Assembly (NCBI GenBank): GCA_015064725.1
Contig: SVRQ01000007.1
Coordinates: 1 to 64,000, forward strand
Reading direction: 5' to 3'
Origin: Oscillospiraceae bacterium
Lineage (GTDB): Bacteria > Bacillota > Clostridia > Oscillospirales > CAG-272
Length of the DNA: 64,000 nt
Position numbers and translations under genes: made by a program. Positions 24,623 through 33,217 of this stretch are shown one piece after another. The notes under the pieces are model-generated. The model was given only the letters and a program-made list of their open reading frames with translations. It did not search any database and was not told the origin of the DNA. How positions within the stretch are numbered: position 1 is the first letter of the stretch; the number at the start of each line of letters is the position of its first letter.

Positions 24623-26235
24623 TTTCCCTCCTTGCCGCAAAGACGGAGAATATCGTTTTCCGTTACCGCACGTTCAAATATCCCGCGCGATATGCGGCTT
24701 GCCGCCGTCGTATAGAAATTGTTGGCGGAGAAAAACGTGCGCACGTCGGAGGCGGGCAGTATCTCTCCGTAGAAAAAGAGGGCGCAGCGGTTCGCGTTCT
24801 CCGCGGCAAACTCAACGTCGTGTGTAACGATAAATATCGTTACGCCTTTTTGGCAGAGAGAGTGCAGTATTGCGGCAAGCTCTTTTTTTGCCGCAGGGTC
24901 GATAGCTTTTGTCGGCTCGTCCAAAAGAAGTATATCCGGTTCTGTCAACAAAACTTTGGCAAGGGCGCATTTCTGCGCTTCTCCGCCCGATACGTCGTAC
25001 GGGTGCTTTTCAAGAAGATGTGAAATACCCAGAGAATTGGATATTTCTATTATCTTGTCCTCTGCTTCGCGCTTTCTTATACCGTGAACTGCGAGAATAT
25101 CGAGAAGGTCTTCCCGAACTGTATTTTTAAGGAAGAGGTCCTGCACGTTTTGGCAAAGGAGAGCCGTTTTGGCTCCTTTTGCCGTTTTTACTTTGCCGCG
25201 GTAGGGGTTTATTAGCCCTGCGGCGGCGCGGAGAACGGTCGTCTTTCCTGCGCCGTTTGCACCGAGAAGGCAGAAGATCTCTCCTTTCCCAACGCTTACG
25301 GAAGCACCGCGCAAAACGTCGGGTGAATTTTTTTCATATCTGAAATAGATATCGGAAAGAGAGAGCGCGATGTCTTTTTGGGATCTTTTTTCTTGGATAT
25401 CGTTTGGGCGCGGGGAAAAATTCTCTTTCAAAAAAGCTCTGCCCTCCCGCACGGTGAGGGGAACTTCTCCATCTGCCGAAAGAGCCTGCCATATACGAGC
25501 AGACACGGGAAATCCGAGAGCTGTGCGGCGGTCTTTGAGCTTGCGGCACACGTTTTTCGGTGTATCGAATGCGATAAGAGCTCCGTTTTCCATAACGGCA
25601 ACTTTATCGGCTATGGGGAATATATCCTCAAGCCTGTGCTCCGCGATGATCACGGTTGTGCCAAGCTCTTGATTTATCTTTTTGAGCGTGGCGATAAAAT
25701 CTGCGGCGGCTATGGGGTCGAGCTGAGAGGTAGGTTCATCGAGAAGGAGCAGCTTTGGCGACATTGCCATTATCGAAGCAAGACAGAGAAGCTGCTTTTG
25801 TCCGCCCGAAAGCTTTGCTGTGGAGCTTCCGAACATATGAGCGATGCCGAAGTAATTCGCCATTTCTCCGATGCGAAGTCGGATGAAGTCGGAGCTGAAG
25901 CCGAGGTTTTCAAGCCCGAACGAAAGCTCGTGCCAAACCTTGTCCGTGACGATCTGTGCTTCCGGGCTTTGAAGGACGTAGCCTATTTCGGAGGCGCTTT
26001 CATGTGCGGAAAGCTCGCTTTGCGCTTTGCCGCAGAAGAATATATCTCCCGAAAGCGTGCCGTGCGGCGCAAGCTCGCGCTTGATAAGACGCATAAGAGT
26101 CGTTTTGCCGCAGGCAGAGGCACCGCAAAGGCAAATAAATTCGCCCTCTTCGACAGAGAGAGAAACGTTGTCAAGAGCTTTTTTCTCTTCAAGCGGATAC
26201 GTAAAGCTTAAATTTTTGAGCGTAAGTATTTCCAA
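24619..26235 (-). CDS. ECF transporter double ATP-binding protein (EcfA1-EcfA2 fusion)
   Basis: Powers vitamin uptake by the ECF complex. The 538-residue chain contains two complete ABC ATPases: the first with Walker A GASACGKTT, LSGGQKQ and LLLLDEPTSQLD (about 1-240), and the second with GANGAGKTT, VSGGEAQK and LLLLDEPTKAID (about 290-510). In most Firmicutes these are two genes, so this is a fused form. It overlaps the T component by 28 bases and the S component by 4, so all are translationally coupled. Confidence 0.93.
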   Translation of the reverse strand: MEILTLKNLSFTYPLEEKKALDNVSLSVEEGEFICLCGASACGKTTLMRLIKRELAPHGTLSGDIFFCGKAQSELSAHESASEIGYVLQSPEAQIVTDKVWHELSFGLENLGFSSDFIRLRIGEMANYFGIAHMFGSSTAKLSGGQKQLLCLASIMAMSPKLLLLDEPTSQLDPIAAADFIATLKKINQELGTTVIIAEHRLEDIFPIADKVAVMENGALIAFDTPKNVCRKLKDRRTALGFPVSARIWQALSADGEVPLTVREGRAFLKENFSPRPNDIQEKRSQKDIALSLSDIYFRYEKNSPDVLRGASVSVGKGEIFCLLGANGAGKTTVLRAAAGLINPYRGKVKTAKGAKTALLCQNVQDLFLKNTVREDLLDILAVHGIRKREAEDKIIEISNSLGISHLLEKHPYDVSGGEAQKCALAKVLLTEPDILLLDEPTKAIDPAAKKELAAILHSLCQKGVTIFIVTHDVEFAAENANRCALFFYGEILPASDVRTFFSANNFYTTAASRISRGIFERAVTENDILRLCGKEGK

Positions 26236-27098
26236 TGCAAAGCCTCCTTTACTTCAAAAATAAACGGTATGAGAGAAAGCACGCCGAATGCTGAATATGA
26301 GATAAGCGAAAGCCCGTCCGTGCCGGGGACCGTTATATAAGGGTAAAAATCAAAATCCAAGCTTCCGCCGGCAAAACCCGGGAGGACAGCGGCAGAAAGC
26401 GCAAGAGTTAGAATGAGCAAAACGGCATCTTGCTTTTTAAAACGGAAAAGGGAAAAGCTTTTTCTTGTGCCTGCATCATATCCGCGAGCACTGAGCGAAT
26501 CTGCCGTGTCGGCACCGTTTTCAAGAGCCCACGTTACAAGGGCGGAGAAAACGCGCGCATTTGACATAAGCGACTCCGAAAGGCTGCCGCTTTTGAAATA
26601 TCCCAGCGCAGTTTGCGCTTCTTTTATCTGCGCAAATTTTCGCTTGAAAAGCGGTATGAAGCGAAGCGACATAGAAAGCACTGCGGCGAGCTTCGGCGCG
26701 GCTTTGCCGAAAAGACAGAGGAGCTTGTCGCTTTCCATAACCTTTGAAAAAGCCTTGCATACGAGCATTACGGATACTATCATAACCGCAATATCAATGC
26801 CGCACAGCACGGCTTCCAGAGTTACGGGGTTATCATTCATAAAAAACAGCGGGGTTGCACCGCCGTGTGAAAATATCGGGTTTGTAAGCGAAATTACAAT
26901 AAATACCGGAACGTAAAATTTTAAATCTGCAAAAATTTGCGCTCGTGTGCTTGTAACGGCCGCGAAAAGGGAAGCCCCGAAAAGAGAGATGAGGAGCAAA
27001 ACGGGATTTTGAGTGAACATTGTGAATATCAGCACGGCTGCAAAGTAGAAAAACAGAGAAACGGGGTGAAAATTTGCAAAAGCTATACGTTCATTCAT
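26208..27098 (-). CDS. ECF transporter transmembrane (T) component, CbiQ/EcfT-like
   Basis: Couples ATP hydrolysis to movement of the S component. The ~296-residue protein has five or so membrane helices and the cytoplasmic coupling motif SLSARGYD (A-R-G) typical of EcfT/CbiQ. I chose the ATG at 27098 because AGGGGG is 8 bases upstream; the GTG at 27107 abuts that site. It overlaps the DUF4430 gene by 8 bases and the ATPase by 28, showing a tight operon. Confidence 0.9.
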   Translation of the reverse strand: MNERIAFANFHPVSLFFYFAAVLIFTMFTQNPVLLLISLFGASLFAAVTSTRAQIFADLKFYVPVFIVISLTNPIFSHGGATPLFFMNDNPVTLEAVLCGIDIAVMIVSVMLVCKAFSKVMESDKLLCLFGKAAPKLAAVLSMSLRFIPLFKRKFAQIKEAQTALGYFKSGSLSESLMSNARVFSALVTWALENGADTADSLSARGYDAGTRKSFSLFRFKKQDAVLLILTLALSAAVLPGFAGGSLDFDFYPYITVPGTDGLSLISYSAFGVLSLIPFIFEVKEALHWKYLRSKI

Positions 27099-27633
27099 TG
27101 GCGGCACCCCCTTGCAAAATATCGCGTGAGACCTCGCAGGTGTATATCCATTCTATCACGTCACCGTCGGAAAGCTTATATGCGGAAGAGGAAAGGGAAG
27201 GACTTTTTCCGTTGACAAGGTACGTCCAGCCGGAAAGCTCTCCGCAGGAAAATTCGTAAAAATGTGCAATGCCCTCCACATAAGCGCTTGAAGAGGGGGA
27301 GCCGGAGTATTCCATTTGTATTTTATTTGTCTTTGCGGCGCGCACAAGAATATCAAAAACGCTGTCCCCTTCGCGCAGAACGTATTCCTCACGGGAAAGG
27401 ATAACGCCGTCCTTCGGAACGAGGGGCAGGAGAGAACTATCAAGGTCTTCGATATTTTCAAGTATGGTTTCGCATTTTACGGAGATGAAAACGGTTGCAT
27501 CGGCGTTTTCCACGTCTTGCGCGTGCTCAAGGTAATATTCGTCAACGGATTTGAAATCTGTATTCAGTATGAATATAGCAACGATCATTACAAATGCAAG
27601 AATAATTATTATATCCTTTCTTTTTGAGAACAT
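27091..27633 (-). CDS. Membrane-anchored DUF4430 (transcobalamin-like) protein
   Basis: A single N-terminal membrane anchor (about 8-25) displays a DUF4430-type domain outside the cell: VFDILVRAAK, a HFYEFSCGELSGWTYLVNG core and KLSDGDVIEWIYTC. DUF4430 shares its fold with the beta domain of eukaryotic transcobalamin/intrinsic factor and is often found beside ECF systems in Firmicutes, so it may hand a corrinoid to the S component. That role is inference. It is first in the operon; the 150 bases upstream hold no visible cobalamin riboswitch. Confidence 0.85.
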   Translation of the reverse strand: MFSKRKDIIIILAFVMIVAIFILNTDFKSVDEYYLEHAQDVENADATVFISVKCETILENIEDLDSSLLPLVPKDGVILSREEYVLREGDSVFDILVRAAKTNKIQMEYSGSPSSSAYVEGIAHFYEFSCGELSGWTYLVNGKSPSLSSSAYKLSDGDVIEWIYTCEVSRDILQGGAANE

Positions 27634-27745
27634 TTAATCATCTCCTTTCAAAAGAGATTATATTATAACGGCGTGTTTTTGTCAAGGTAAGCGTTTTGTG
27701 CGTCACGCTTTTTTTAAAAAATAATAAAAAAATTTTAAAAAAGTA

Positions 27746-27774
27746 TTGACAAAATAAAATGGTTGTGCTATACT
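27746..27774 (+). promoter_or_regulatory. Promoter of tRNA-Gly
   Basis: TTGACA (27746-27751), 17 bases, TATACT (27769-27774). Confidence 0.88.
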
Positions 27775-27787
27775 TCTACACGTCGAT

Positions 27788-27863
27788 GCGGATTTAGCTC
27801 ATTTGGTAGAGCGCGACCTTGCCAAGGTCGAGGTGGCGGGTTCGAGCCCCGTAATCCGCTCCA
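27788..27863 (+). tRNA. tRNA-Gly (anticodon GCC)
   Basis: 76-nt cloverleaf with acceptor GCGGATT/AATCCGC, anticodon loop TTGCCAA and encoded CCA. Confidence 0.96.
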
Positions 27864-27864
27864 T

Positions 27865-27898
27865 AAAAAAGCCTAACGCATTGCGTTAGGCTTTTTTT
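27865..27898 (+). terminator. Terminator of tRNA-Gly
   Basis: AAAAAAGCCTAACGCA-TTGCGTTAGGCTTTTTT hairpin with T run. Confidence 0.9.
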
Positions 27899-27956
27899 AA
27901 CGAAATTCGCTTTCGGCGAGTGAAATATTTGTTTCGCAAATGTGAAGAGGCGAAAT
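27899..27956. repeat. Truncated GTGAAAT array after tRNA-Gly
   Basis: ACGAAAT, a TCGC-TTTC-GGCGA hairpin, GTGAAAT, an ATTTG-TTTC-GCAAAT hairpin, GTGAAG and GCGAAAT reproduce the left half of the array at 18013-18179. No ATTTCAC right half follows; the repeat element at 27973 begins instead. Confidence 0.65.
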
Positions 27957-27972
27957 AGAAAATCCGCAGAGT

Positions 27973-28179
27973 TTATGCGTAGTGTTCTTAAGGACACTAC
28001 GCAACTAAGTTTGCCCCGGAGCAAGCGAAAACTTCACTAAATTCGCGCTTGTGGCTACGAAAGCAGTGCTTGCAAAGAAAAGAGGACGAGGAGTTTTTAC
28101 AACTCTTCGTCCTTTTCCTGTCGATAGGTAACGTACTTTATTTAATTTCAAAAACTGTCCTTAAGAACACAATGTATAT
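27973..28179 (+). repeat. ~206-bp repeat element E1 (MITE-like)
   Basis: Same orientation and about 85-90% alike by eye to E2 at 30424-30629. Both have TATGCGTAGT at the left end, a shared core (GCGAAAACTTCACTAAATTC) and an inner GGACGA-GAGT...ACTC-TCGTCC hairpin with a T run (about 28083-28115). The right end of E1 (28158-28179) is a degenerate inverted copy of the left. It carries no gene. Confidence 0.75.
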
Positions 28180-28190
28180 CTTTGCGTTTA

Positions 28191-29489
28191 TCAGTCGTTG
28201 ACCAATCCGAAGGAGGCGAAGTATTCGTCTATACTCTCGACCGTATCCTCACGTCTCGATTTTTCGGCCGCAAAGCCGATAAGATGGTTTCTGACGGAAA
28301 TATCGATATCTGCCGCACAAAAGCCGCTGTAATTTCCGCTTAAATAATCGTAAAGCTCGCAGATGAGGCCTCCATCGCCTCCGCCGTGACCGCTCAAAAT
28401 GCTTCCGTCACTTGAAGTTATCGGTATCTCGGTACTCTTGCTATCATCAAAGGTGTATACGTTTATCTTATCGCTATCCATATAAGCAAAGAGTTCGCCC
28501 TTAGTGCCGAAGATTCTGATATATCTGCCGCCTTTATTAAACGCATTCATAGTGAGCGTTACGTTCGCACCGCTCTTGAACTGCATATTGACGGTCTGAT
28601 GGTCGACGACATCGTTGTTGGCATGATAAACACACAGCCCGTAATCGGTGGTCTTCAGCGCTGTCATAACCTCTTGGTCCGTCGGTATATCCGCCTTGGA
28701 GATACCGCGCGTGCAGGCGGGCCTGAACCAGGTGTTGTCCTTGCTCTCGTAATAAAGCTTTCTGCAGTTATACGGACAGCTATCCTCTATCGGACAATTG
28801 CCGTCAATGCATCTTTTCGGTGCGCCTTCGGGCGCATATTTGGGCGTAAAGTACGTGAGCTTTCCGAATGACTGTATCTTATCGCAAGGCTCGTCTAAAA
28901 GCCACTGCAGAATATCCAAGTCGTGACAGCATTTGGCAAGAAGCATGGGCGATGTTTCCTTTTCGCTGTGCCAGTTACCGCGGACATAGCTGTGGCTTTG
29001 ATGCACGTTTCCCACTCCCTCAACGTGAAGAACGGACATAATGTCACCTATCGTGCCATCCATTATTATTTTTTTGACCTTCTTAAAAAAGAGCGTATAC
29101 CTCAAAACGTGACAAACGAGGATCTTCACGCCTTTTTTCTCTGCCGCCAAAAGAATATCCGCACACTCCTTCGGAGTCGGTGCCACAGGCTTTTCAAGAA
29201 GAATATCGTAGCCGAGCTCGATGGATTTCATAGCAGGTGCATAATGCATTTCGTCCATCGTAGAGATGACCGCAATATCTGCCATTTTAGGTCTTGAGAG
29301 TATTTCCTCCCAGCCGTTAAAGCACATATCGTCAGGTATGCCGTGCTTGTTTTTGATATTATTTCTTCTGTTTTCAATAGGCTCCGCCACACCAACAACC
29401 TTAAACTTATCCTTCAACGCAAGCATTTTGTTTGTGTAAGTTGTGCCTCTGATCCCTGCTCCTATCAAAATTACCGAATATTTCTTCAT
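28191..29489 (-). CDS. Gfo/Idh/MocA-family oxidoreductase
   Basis: NAD(P)-dependent dehydrogenase, probably acting on a sugar or inositol-like compound in the cytoplasm. The ~432-residue chain starts MKKYSVILIGAGIRG (Rossmann GAGxxG), followed by the EKPVAPTPKE signature near residue 93 and a C-terminal domain with a four-cysteine segment (GNCPIEDSCPYNC, about 236-248) seen in one branch of the family. I chose the ATG at 29489 with GGAGAG 7 bases upstream over an ATG 33 bases earlier. It is divergent from an AraC regulator, and both are bracketed by the E1/E2 repeats. Confidence 0.92.
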   Translation of the reverse strand: MKKYSVILIGAGIRGTTYTNKMLALKDKFKVVGVAEPIENRRNNIKNKHGIPDDMCFNGWEEILSRPKMADIAVISTMDEMHYAPAMKSIELGYDILLEKPVAPTPKECADILLAAEKKGVKILVCHVLRYTLFFKKVKKIIMDGTIGDIMSVLHVEGVGNVHQSHSYVRGNWHSEKETSPMLLAKCCHDLDILQWLLDEPCDKIQSFGKLTYFTPKYAPEGAPKRCIDGNCPIEDSCPYNCRKLYYESKDNTWFRPACTRGISKADIPTDQEVMTALKTTDYGLCVYHANNDVVDHQTVNMQFKSGANVTLTMNAFNKGGRYIRIFGTKGELFAYMDSDKINVYTFDDSKSTEIPITSSDGSILSGHGGGDGGLICELYDYLSGNYSGFCAADIDISVRNHLIGFAAEKSRREDTVESIDEYFASFGLVND

Positions 29490-29601
29490 AAATATCTCTC
29501 CTTGCCATTGATTTTTGTTCATGTTTATTTTATCATAATATTATACATAATAAAAGGATAAATATGCTGTTTTTTAGCACATTATTGATTTTGGAGATAA
29601 A

Positions 29602-30411
29602 ATGGAAAGCATAACGAAGGAACTTACGAAAGTCAAGTACAGTGCCGCGGCAGTAAAGACGCTGCACTTTTACATAGAGCCGAACTCCTCCTGTTTTAGG
29701 ATGCACTGGCACGACCAATTGGAGATCATTCGTGTAAAAAGGGGCAGTATGACCGTGTTATTCGGCGGCAGCTCCGATTGCCTGAATCAGGGCGAGATGA
29801 GCGTTTTTTTGCCTCGGACTGTCCACAAGGGCTATACGACAGACTCATTCGTTGAATACGATGTTATTATGTTTGACGTCAGAAGCTTTTATAACGAATC
29901 CGCCGTCTGCCGCAATAAGCTCCCACAGATATATAACGGCAATGCAAAATTCGAAACGATCATTTCAAAAGGAGAGACTCTGCGCTGTGCAGACGAAATA
30001 TGTGCCGCCGAGGATTCCGACTCTCTTAAGATGACCTCACTCGTTTACGAGCTTTTATATCTGTTGTTCGAGTATCACTTAACAGAGCTTCACACCGAGT
30101 TAAAGAGCAGTGTTATGAAGATCATAGACTATATGGAAGAAAACTTCGCACTCGATCTGAACACCGAAACGCTATGTCGAAAATTCAGCTACAGTACCGG
30201 GCATTTTTGCAGAAAATTCAAGCTTGCGACGGGCGTTACACCTATGACCTATCTTAAAATTTACCGCTTGGAGCAAGCACTTCAAAAGCTAAAGGAAGGG
30301 AATCAAAGCATAGGCGAGATCGCCGCACTGTGCGGTTATTCCGATGCCAATTATTTTACAAGGTGCTTCAAAGCACATTACGGCGTACCTCCGAGATATT
30401 ATAAAAAGTAA
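29602..30411 (+). CDS. AraC-family transcriptional regulator with cupin-type N-domain
   Basis: Likely senses a sugar and controls the divergent dehydrogenase gene. Residues 1-150 include a cupin-like beta domain (FRMHWHDQLEIIRVKRGSM), and residues 165-269 form the double helix-turn-helix with FSYSTGHFCRKFKLATGVT and IGEIAALCGYSDANYFTRCF, ending in the family PPRYYKK. GGAG precedes the ATG at a usual distance. The intergenic region with the dehydrogenase is only ~110 bases, so the two promoters must be close together. Confidence 0.92.
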   Translation: MESITKELTKVKYSAAAVKTLHFYIEPNSSCFRMHWHDQLEIIRVKRGSMTVLFGGSSDCLNQGEMSVFLPRTVHKGYTTDSFVEYDVIMFDVRSFYNESAVCRNKLPQIYNGNAKFETIISKGETLRCADEICAAEDSDSLKMTSLVYELLYLLFEYHLTELHTELKSSVMKIIDYMEENFALDLNTETLCRKFSYSTGHFCRKFKLATGVTPMTYLKIYRLEQALQKLKEGNQSIGEIAALCGYSDANYFTRCFKAHYGVPPRYYKK

Positions 30412-30423
30412 AAGATCGGCGGG

Positions 30424-30629
30424 ATATGCGTAGTGCCATTAAGGAGACTACGCAACCGAGTTTGCCCGAGGCAAGCGAAAACTTCACTAAATTCGCATTT
30501 GTGGCTACAAAAGCAGTGTTTGCAAATAAAAAAGGACGATGAGTTTTTACAACTCTTCGTCCTTTTTTTGTCGGGAGGGAACGTACTTTATTTAATTTCA
30601 AAAAATGTCCTTAAGGGTACTACGCATAT
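30424..30629 (+). repeat. ~206-bp repeat element E2 (MITE-like)
   Basis: Intact copy. Its ends, 30424-30445 and 30608-30629, are inverted repeats that match in 20 of 22 positions (ATATGCGTAGT...TTAAGGA). The interior hairpin at 30532-30564 with a T run could act as a terminator for the AraC gene. It carries no open frame worth calling. Confidence 0.8.
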
Positions 30630-30667
30630 TCTGCGGATTTTTTTGTTGGTAACATAGGAGAGCGTTA

Positions 30668-32050
30668 TTAAAGAAGCTCTTCGGGCATATGACCCATTGT
30701 TTTATCAACGAGTTTTTCGATGGGGGATCTGTCTGCCCACATGATCGTTGTATCGAGTATGCCGTGTGTGGGTTTCTTCCAATACTCATCTATACCGGCG
30801 GAACCGTTGCGGATACCGATGATAGAGCCAACTGTTGCACCGTTGCAGTCTGTATCGAAGCCTGTTTCAACGGACATACAAATGGACTTACCGAAATCAC
30901 CTTCGCCGTAGAGCAAGGAGGCAACAACGATGAGCGCATTGGAGATAGTGTGGCACCAGTCGTGATCGTCAAGATCGTCCCATTCTGCGTGGATGTCTGC
31001 GAAAGCGTCCTCGCGTGTAACGCCTGCGTCGAATCTTTCAACAAGGCGAACGATGGATTCGTAAAGTCTGGACGTTGCGGGGATCTGGGCAAGACCGCCG
31101 TAGATGATATCTTTAATATCGTCTGTAACGGCAGCGCAAGCGATCATTGCAGCAACGAACATTTCACCGTAGATACCGTTTTTAACGTGTGAAATAGAGG
31201 CATCTCTGAATGCCATTTCAGCGGCAAGCTCGGGGTTGCCGGGGTTGATGTAACCGAAATAGTCACCGCGTATCTGCGCGCCGATCCATTCACGGTAGGG
31301 GTTCTTGTAAACTGCTGAGATAGGCGGCTGGTAACCTCTTAGGTAGTTGAGGTATGCAACTCTTTCCGCTGTGCAGTATGAGGTTTTGGGCTGTCTTTCA
31401 ACCCAAAGGTCCATAACATTCTTGGGTGTGAAGTCTCTGCCGAATTTTCTTATAAGGATCTGCGCGAGAACAACGTAGTTTGTGTCGTCATCCCACGGAG
31501 CGTATTCGATAGTGTCGGCAAAGAGTCTTGTTTTAAGCTTGAATTCGTATTTTTCCGCAACTTCATCCGTAACGTCCGTGCTGTAGATGTAACGGTGCAT
31601 AGGCCAGTTGCCGGATTCCTTGAGGAAGGGGATGAGCTCGTTGCTCTTCATACCTTCAACTGTTTTGCCGAGCAAGCAGCCGCATATTCTGCCGTACCAA
31701 GCACCGGATATCTTTTCCTTGAGTGCTTCTTTGTCCGCAGGCATAGTCATTTTGAATTCATAGGGCTTGCGAAGCTCCTTGATCTCGTCAAGAGTGGAGG
31801 GCTCGTTGTATTTGTAGCCTTCTTTTGTTTCAGCGTGTTTAATGATGTCGTACAAAACGTTGGCAATATCGACTTTGTGGCGGTCGTGTTCGAGGTTATG
31901 AACAGCCATAAAGACATCCTTGTACTTTTCGATATCAAGACCTTCTTCGATGGACTGCTGGTATTCTATTGCGAGCTGTTTGCAATATGTATCCCAAGAG
32001 CTTATTTCTTCAAAATCGGGAGTGATATCATACTTTTCGTTATAAGACAT
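30668..32050 (-). CDS. ADP-ribosylglycohydrolase-family protein
   Basis: Predicted to remove ADP-ribose from a protein or small molecule in the cytoplasm. The 460-residue chain has a ~115-residue N-terminal helical extension, then the DraG fold with the metal-binding motifs PWDDDTNYV (about 207-215) and TGFDTDCNGATVGSI (about 400-414). The family usually runs 300-350 residues, so the extension is notable. AAGGAG precedes the ATG. It is monocistronic with a strong promoter; there is no obvious ADP-ribosyltransferase in the window. Confidence 0.9.
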   Translation of the reverse strand: MSYNEKYDITPDFEEISSWDTYCKQLAIEYQQSIEEGLDIEKYKDVFMAVHNLEHDRHKVDIANVLYDIIKHAETKEGYKYNEPSTLDEIKELRKPYEFKMTMPADKEALKEKISGAWYGRICGCLLGKTVEGMKSNELIPFLKESGNWPMHRYIYSTDVTDEVAEKYEFKLKTRLFADTIEYAPWDDDTNYVVLAQILIRKFGRDFTPKNVMDLWVERQPKTSYCTAERVAYLNYLRGYQPPISAVYKNPYREWIGAQIRGDYFGYINPGNPELAAEMAFRDASISHVKNGIYGEMFVAAMIACAAVTDDIKDIIYGGLAQIPATSRLYESIVRLVERFDAGVTREDAFADIHAEWDDLDDHDWCHTISNALIVVASLLYGEGDFGKSICMSVETGFDTDCNGATVGSIIGIRNGSAGIDEYWKKPTHGILDTTIMWADRSPIEKLVDKTMGHMPEELL

Positions 32051-32091
32051 ATTAAGGTTCTCCTTTTCACCATTTTAAATGGTTATTTAAA

Positions 32092-32120
32092 AGTATAGCA
32101 AAAAAAGTTGTTTTGTCAAT
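32092..32120 (-). promoter_or_regulatory. Promoter of the ADP-ribosylglycohydrolase gene
   Basis: Minus strand TTGACA (32120-32115), 17 bases, TATACT (32097-32092). Confidence 0.8.
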
Positions 32121-32137
32121 AAAAAAACAAAAGAATA

Positions 32138-32196
32138 TTGATACTTTTTATGAAAAAAATGTAAATTTTTTTGATAATTTGAAGAAAAGTATCGAT
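32138..32196. promoter_or_regulatory. Widely spaced inverted repeat upstream of the ADP-ribosylglycohydrolase promoter
   Basis: ATTGATACTTTT (32138-32149) and AAAAGTATCGAT (32185-32196) are inverted copies with one mismatch, lying just upstream of the -35 box. An activator or repressor site is possible. The ~290 bases 32051-32342 are otherwise AT-rich and gene-free. Confidence 0.35.
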
Positions 32197-32298
32197 CAAA
32201 TACTATACGACATAATTTTATCACACTTCTAGTTTACTTGTCAACATTGTACGAAAAAATATAAAAAATAATGATTTCTATATAGTATTTATACAATG

Positions 32299-32336
32299 CA
32301 AAAAAGCATCCGATGCCAATTTCGGATGCTTTTTGC
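32299..32336 (-). terminator. Terminator after the 32343-33206 gene
   Basis: GCAAAAAAGCATCCGA and TCGGATGCTTTTTGC arms around a short loop. Confidence 0.85.
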
Positions 32337-32342
32337 GTATTA

Positions 32343-33206
32343 TCAAGGATTATTTTCCGTTTCGTTGTTGACTTCTTCGGAAGTCTGTTCTGCGGATTCC
32401 GCAGTTTCTTCGGGGGGTATTTGTTCTTCCTCTTTTACTGTGGCGGAAGCATACAGCTTCTTGCGCAAGAAGAAATATACTATCGCGCCGACGGGGATAG
32501 AGAGGTTGAATATGAGTGCGCCCGTTTCATAGATCTGAAGATAACTGTATGAGAAGAGCATAGCGGCAACTCTTGCTTTGAAGTTGATGTCTGTGTTGTT
32601 TAAAGTGACAGTGAAAGCAACGACTCCGCAAAGAATAATGATTATCCATAGGGGTTTATACTTCATTTTGTGCTTACAACAATCAATGAGCGCGAATATT
32701 ATAAATGCGATGCAAACAGCGGAGAAGAGAAGTATGAGTATCTGAAAAGCGTTTGAACCTTTGATAGATGTTATCGTTCCCGTATAGGAGGGATTAAGGT
32801 CTTCTTCGGACGTTATATTAAAGTTATAAAGTCCTTCGTATCCTTCAACCTCCATAGCCCTTACCTCAAAGTTGCCTACGTTGGTCTTCATCGTAAATAT
32901 CGCTTCATAGTAGGACAAACCGTTGTCTATGCCGGAATTAAATCCCGTTTGCGTAAGAGTGTAAGTGTTTACGCCGCTGATATATTCGCAAATAATGGGG
33001 AACGCTTTTGCAAAAGCATCCTCGTCCATTTCTGCGGCAAGCACATTTCTTGCGGCGGGCGCATCTTCCGAAATAGCCGCATCCAAAAATATTTGGCACT
33101 GCGCTTTTATTTCGTTTCCTTGCTCCGTTTCAAGCTCGCAGGAGGCAAGGGAAAAGCAAAGCAACAGAATGAAAAAAACAGCGAGTATTTTTTTTATATT
33201 CTTCAT
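32343..33206 (-). CDS. Lipoprotein with C-terminal membrane helices, function unknown
   Basis: I do not recognise a family. The 287-residue protein has a lipobox signal (LASC, Cys about 23), a ~130-residue extracellular domain with the look of a small NTF2- or DUF-type fold (IFLDAAISEDAPAARNVLAAEM), then three membrane segments (about 154-174, 184-202, 221-250) and an acidic Glu/Pro tail. The lipid-anchored domain and membrane bundle suggest a sensor or accessory at the envelope. It follows the GDPD gene by 11 bases and is probably last in the MFS-GDPD operon. Confidence 0.78.
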   Translation of the reverse strand: MKNIKKILAVFFILLLCFSLASCELETEQGNEIKAQCQIFLDAAISEDAPAARNVLAAEMDEDAFAKAFPIICEYISGVNTYTLTQTGFNSGIDNGLSYYEAIFTMKTNVGNFEVRAMEVEGYEGLYNFNITSEEDLNPSYTGTITSIKGSNAFQILILLFSAVCIAFIIFALIDCCKHKMKYKPLWIIIILCGVVAFTVTLNNTDINFKARVAAMLFSYSYLQIYETGALIFNLSIPVGAIVYFFLRKKLYASATVKEEEQIPPEETAESAEQTSEEVNNETENNP

Positions 33207-33217
33207 AGTGTTTCCTT

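Noticed and set aside
27634..27787. Cobalamin riboswitch upstream of the DUF4430-ECF operon
   Set aside because: The gap is only ~150 bases and includes the tRNA-Gly promoter on the other strand. No B12 box or the large fold is visible.
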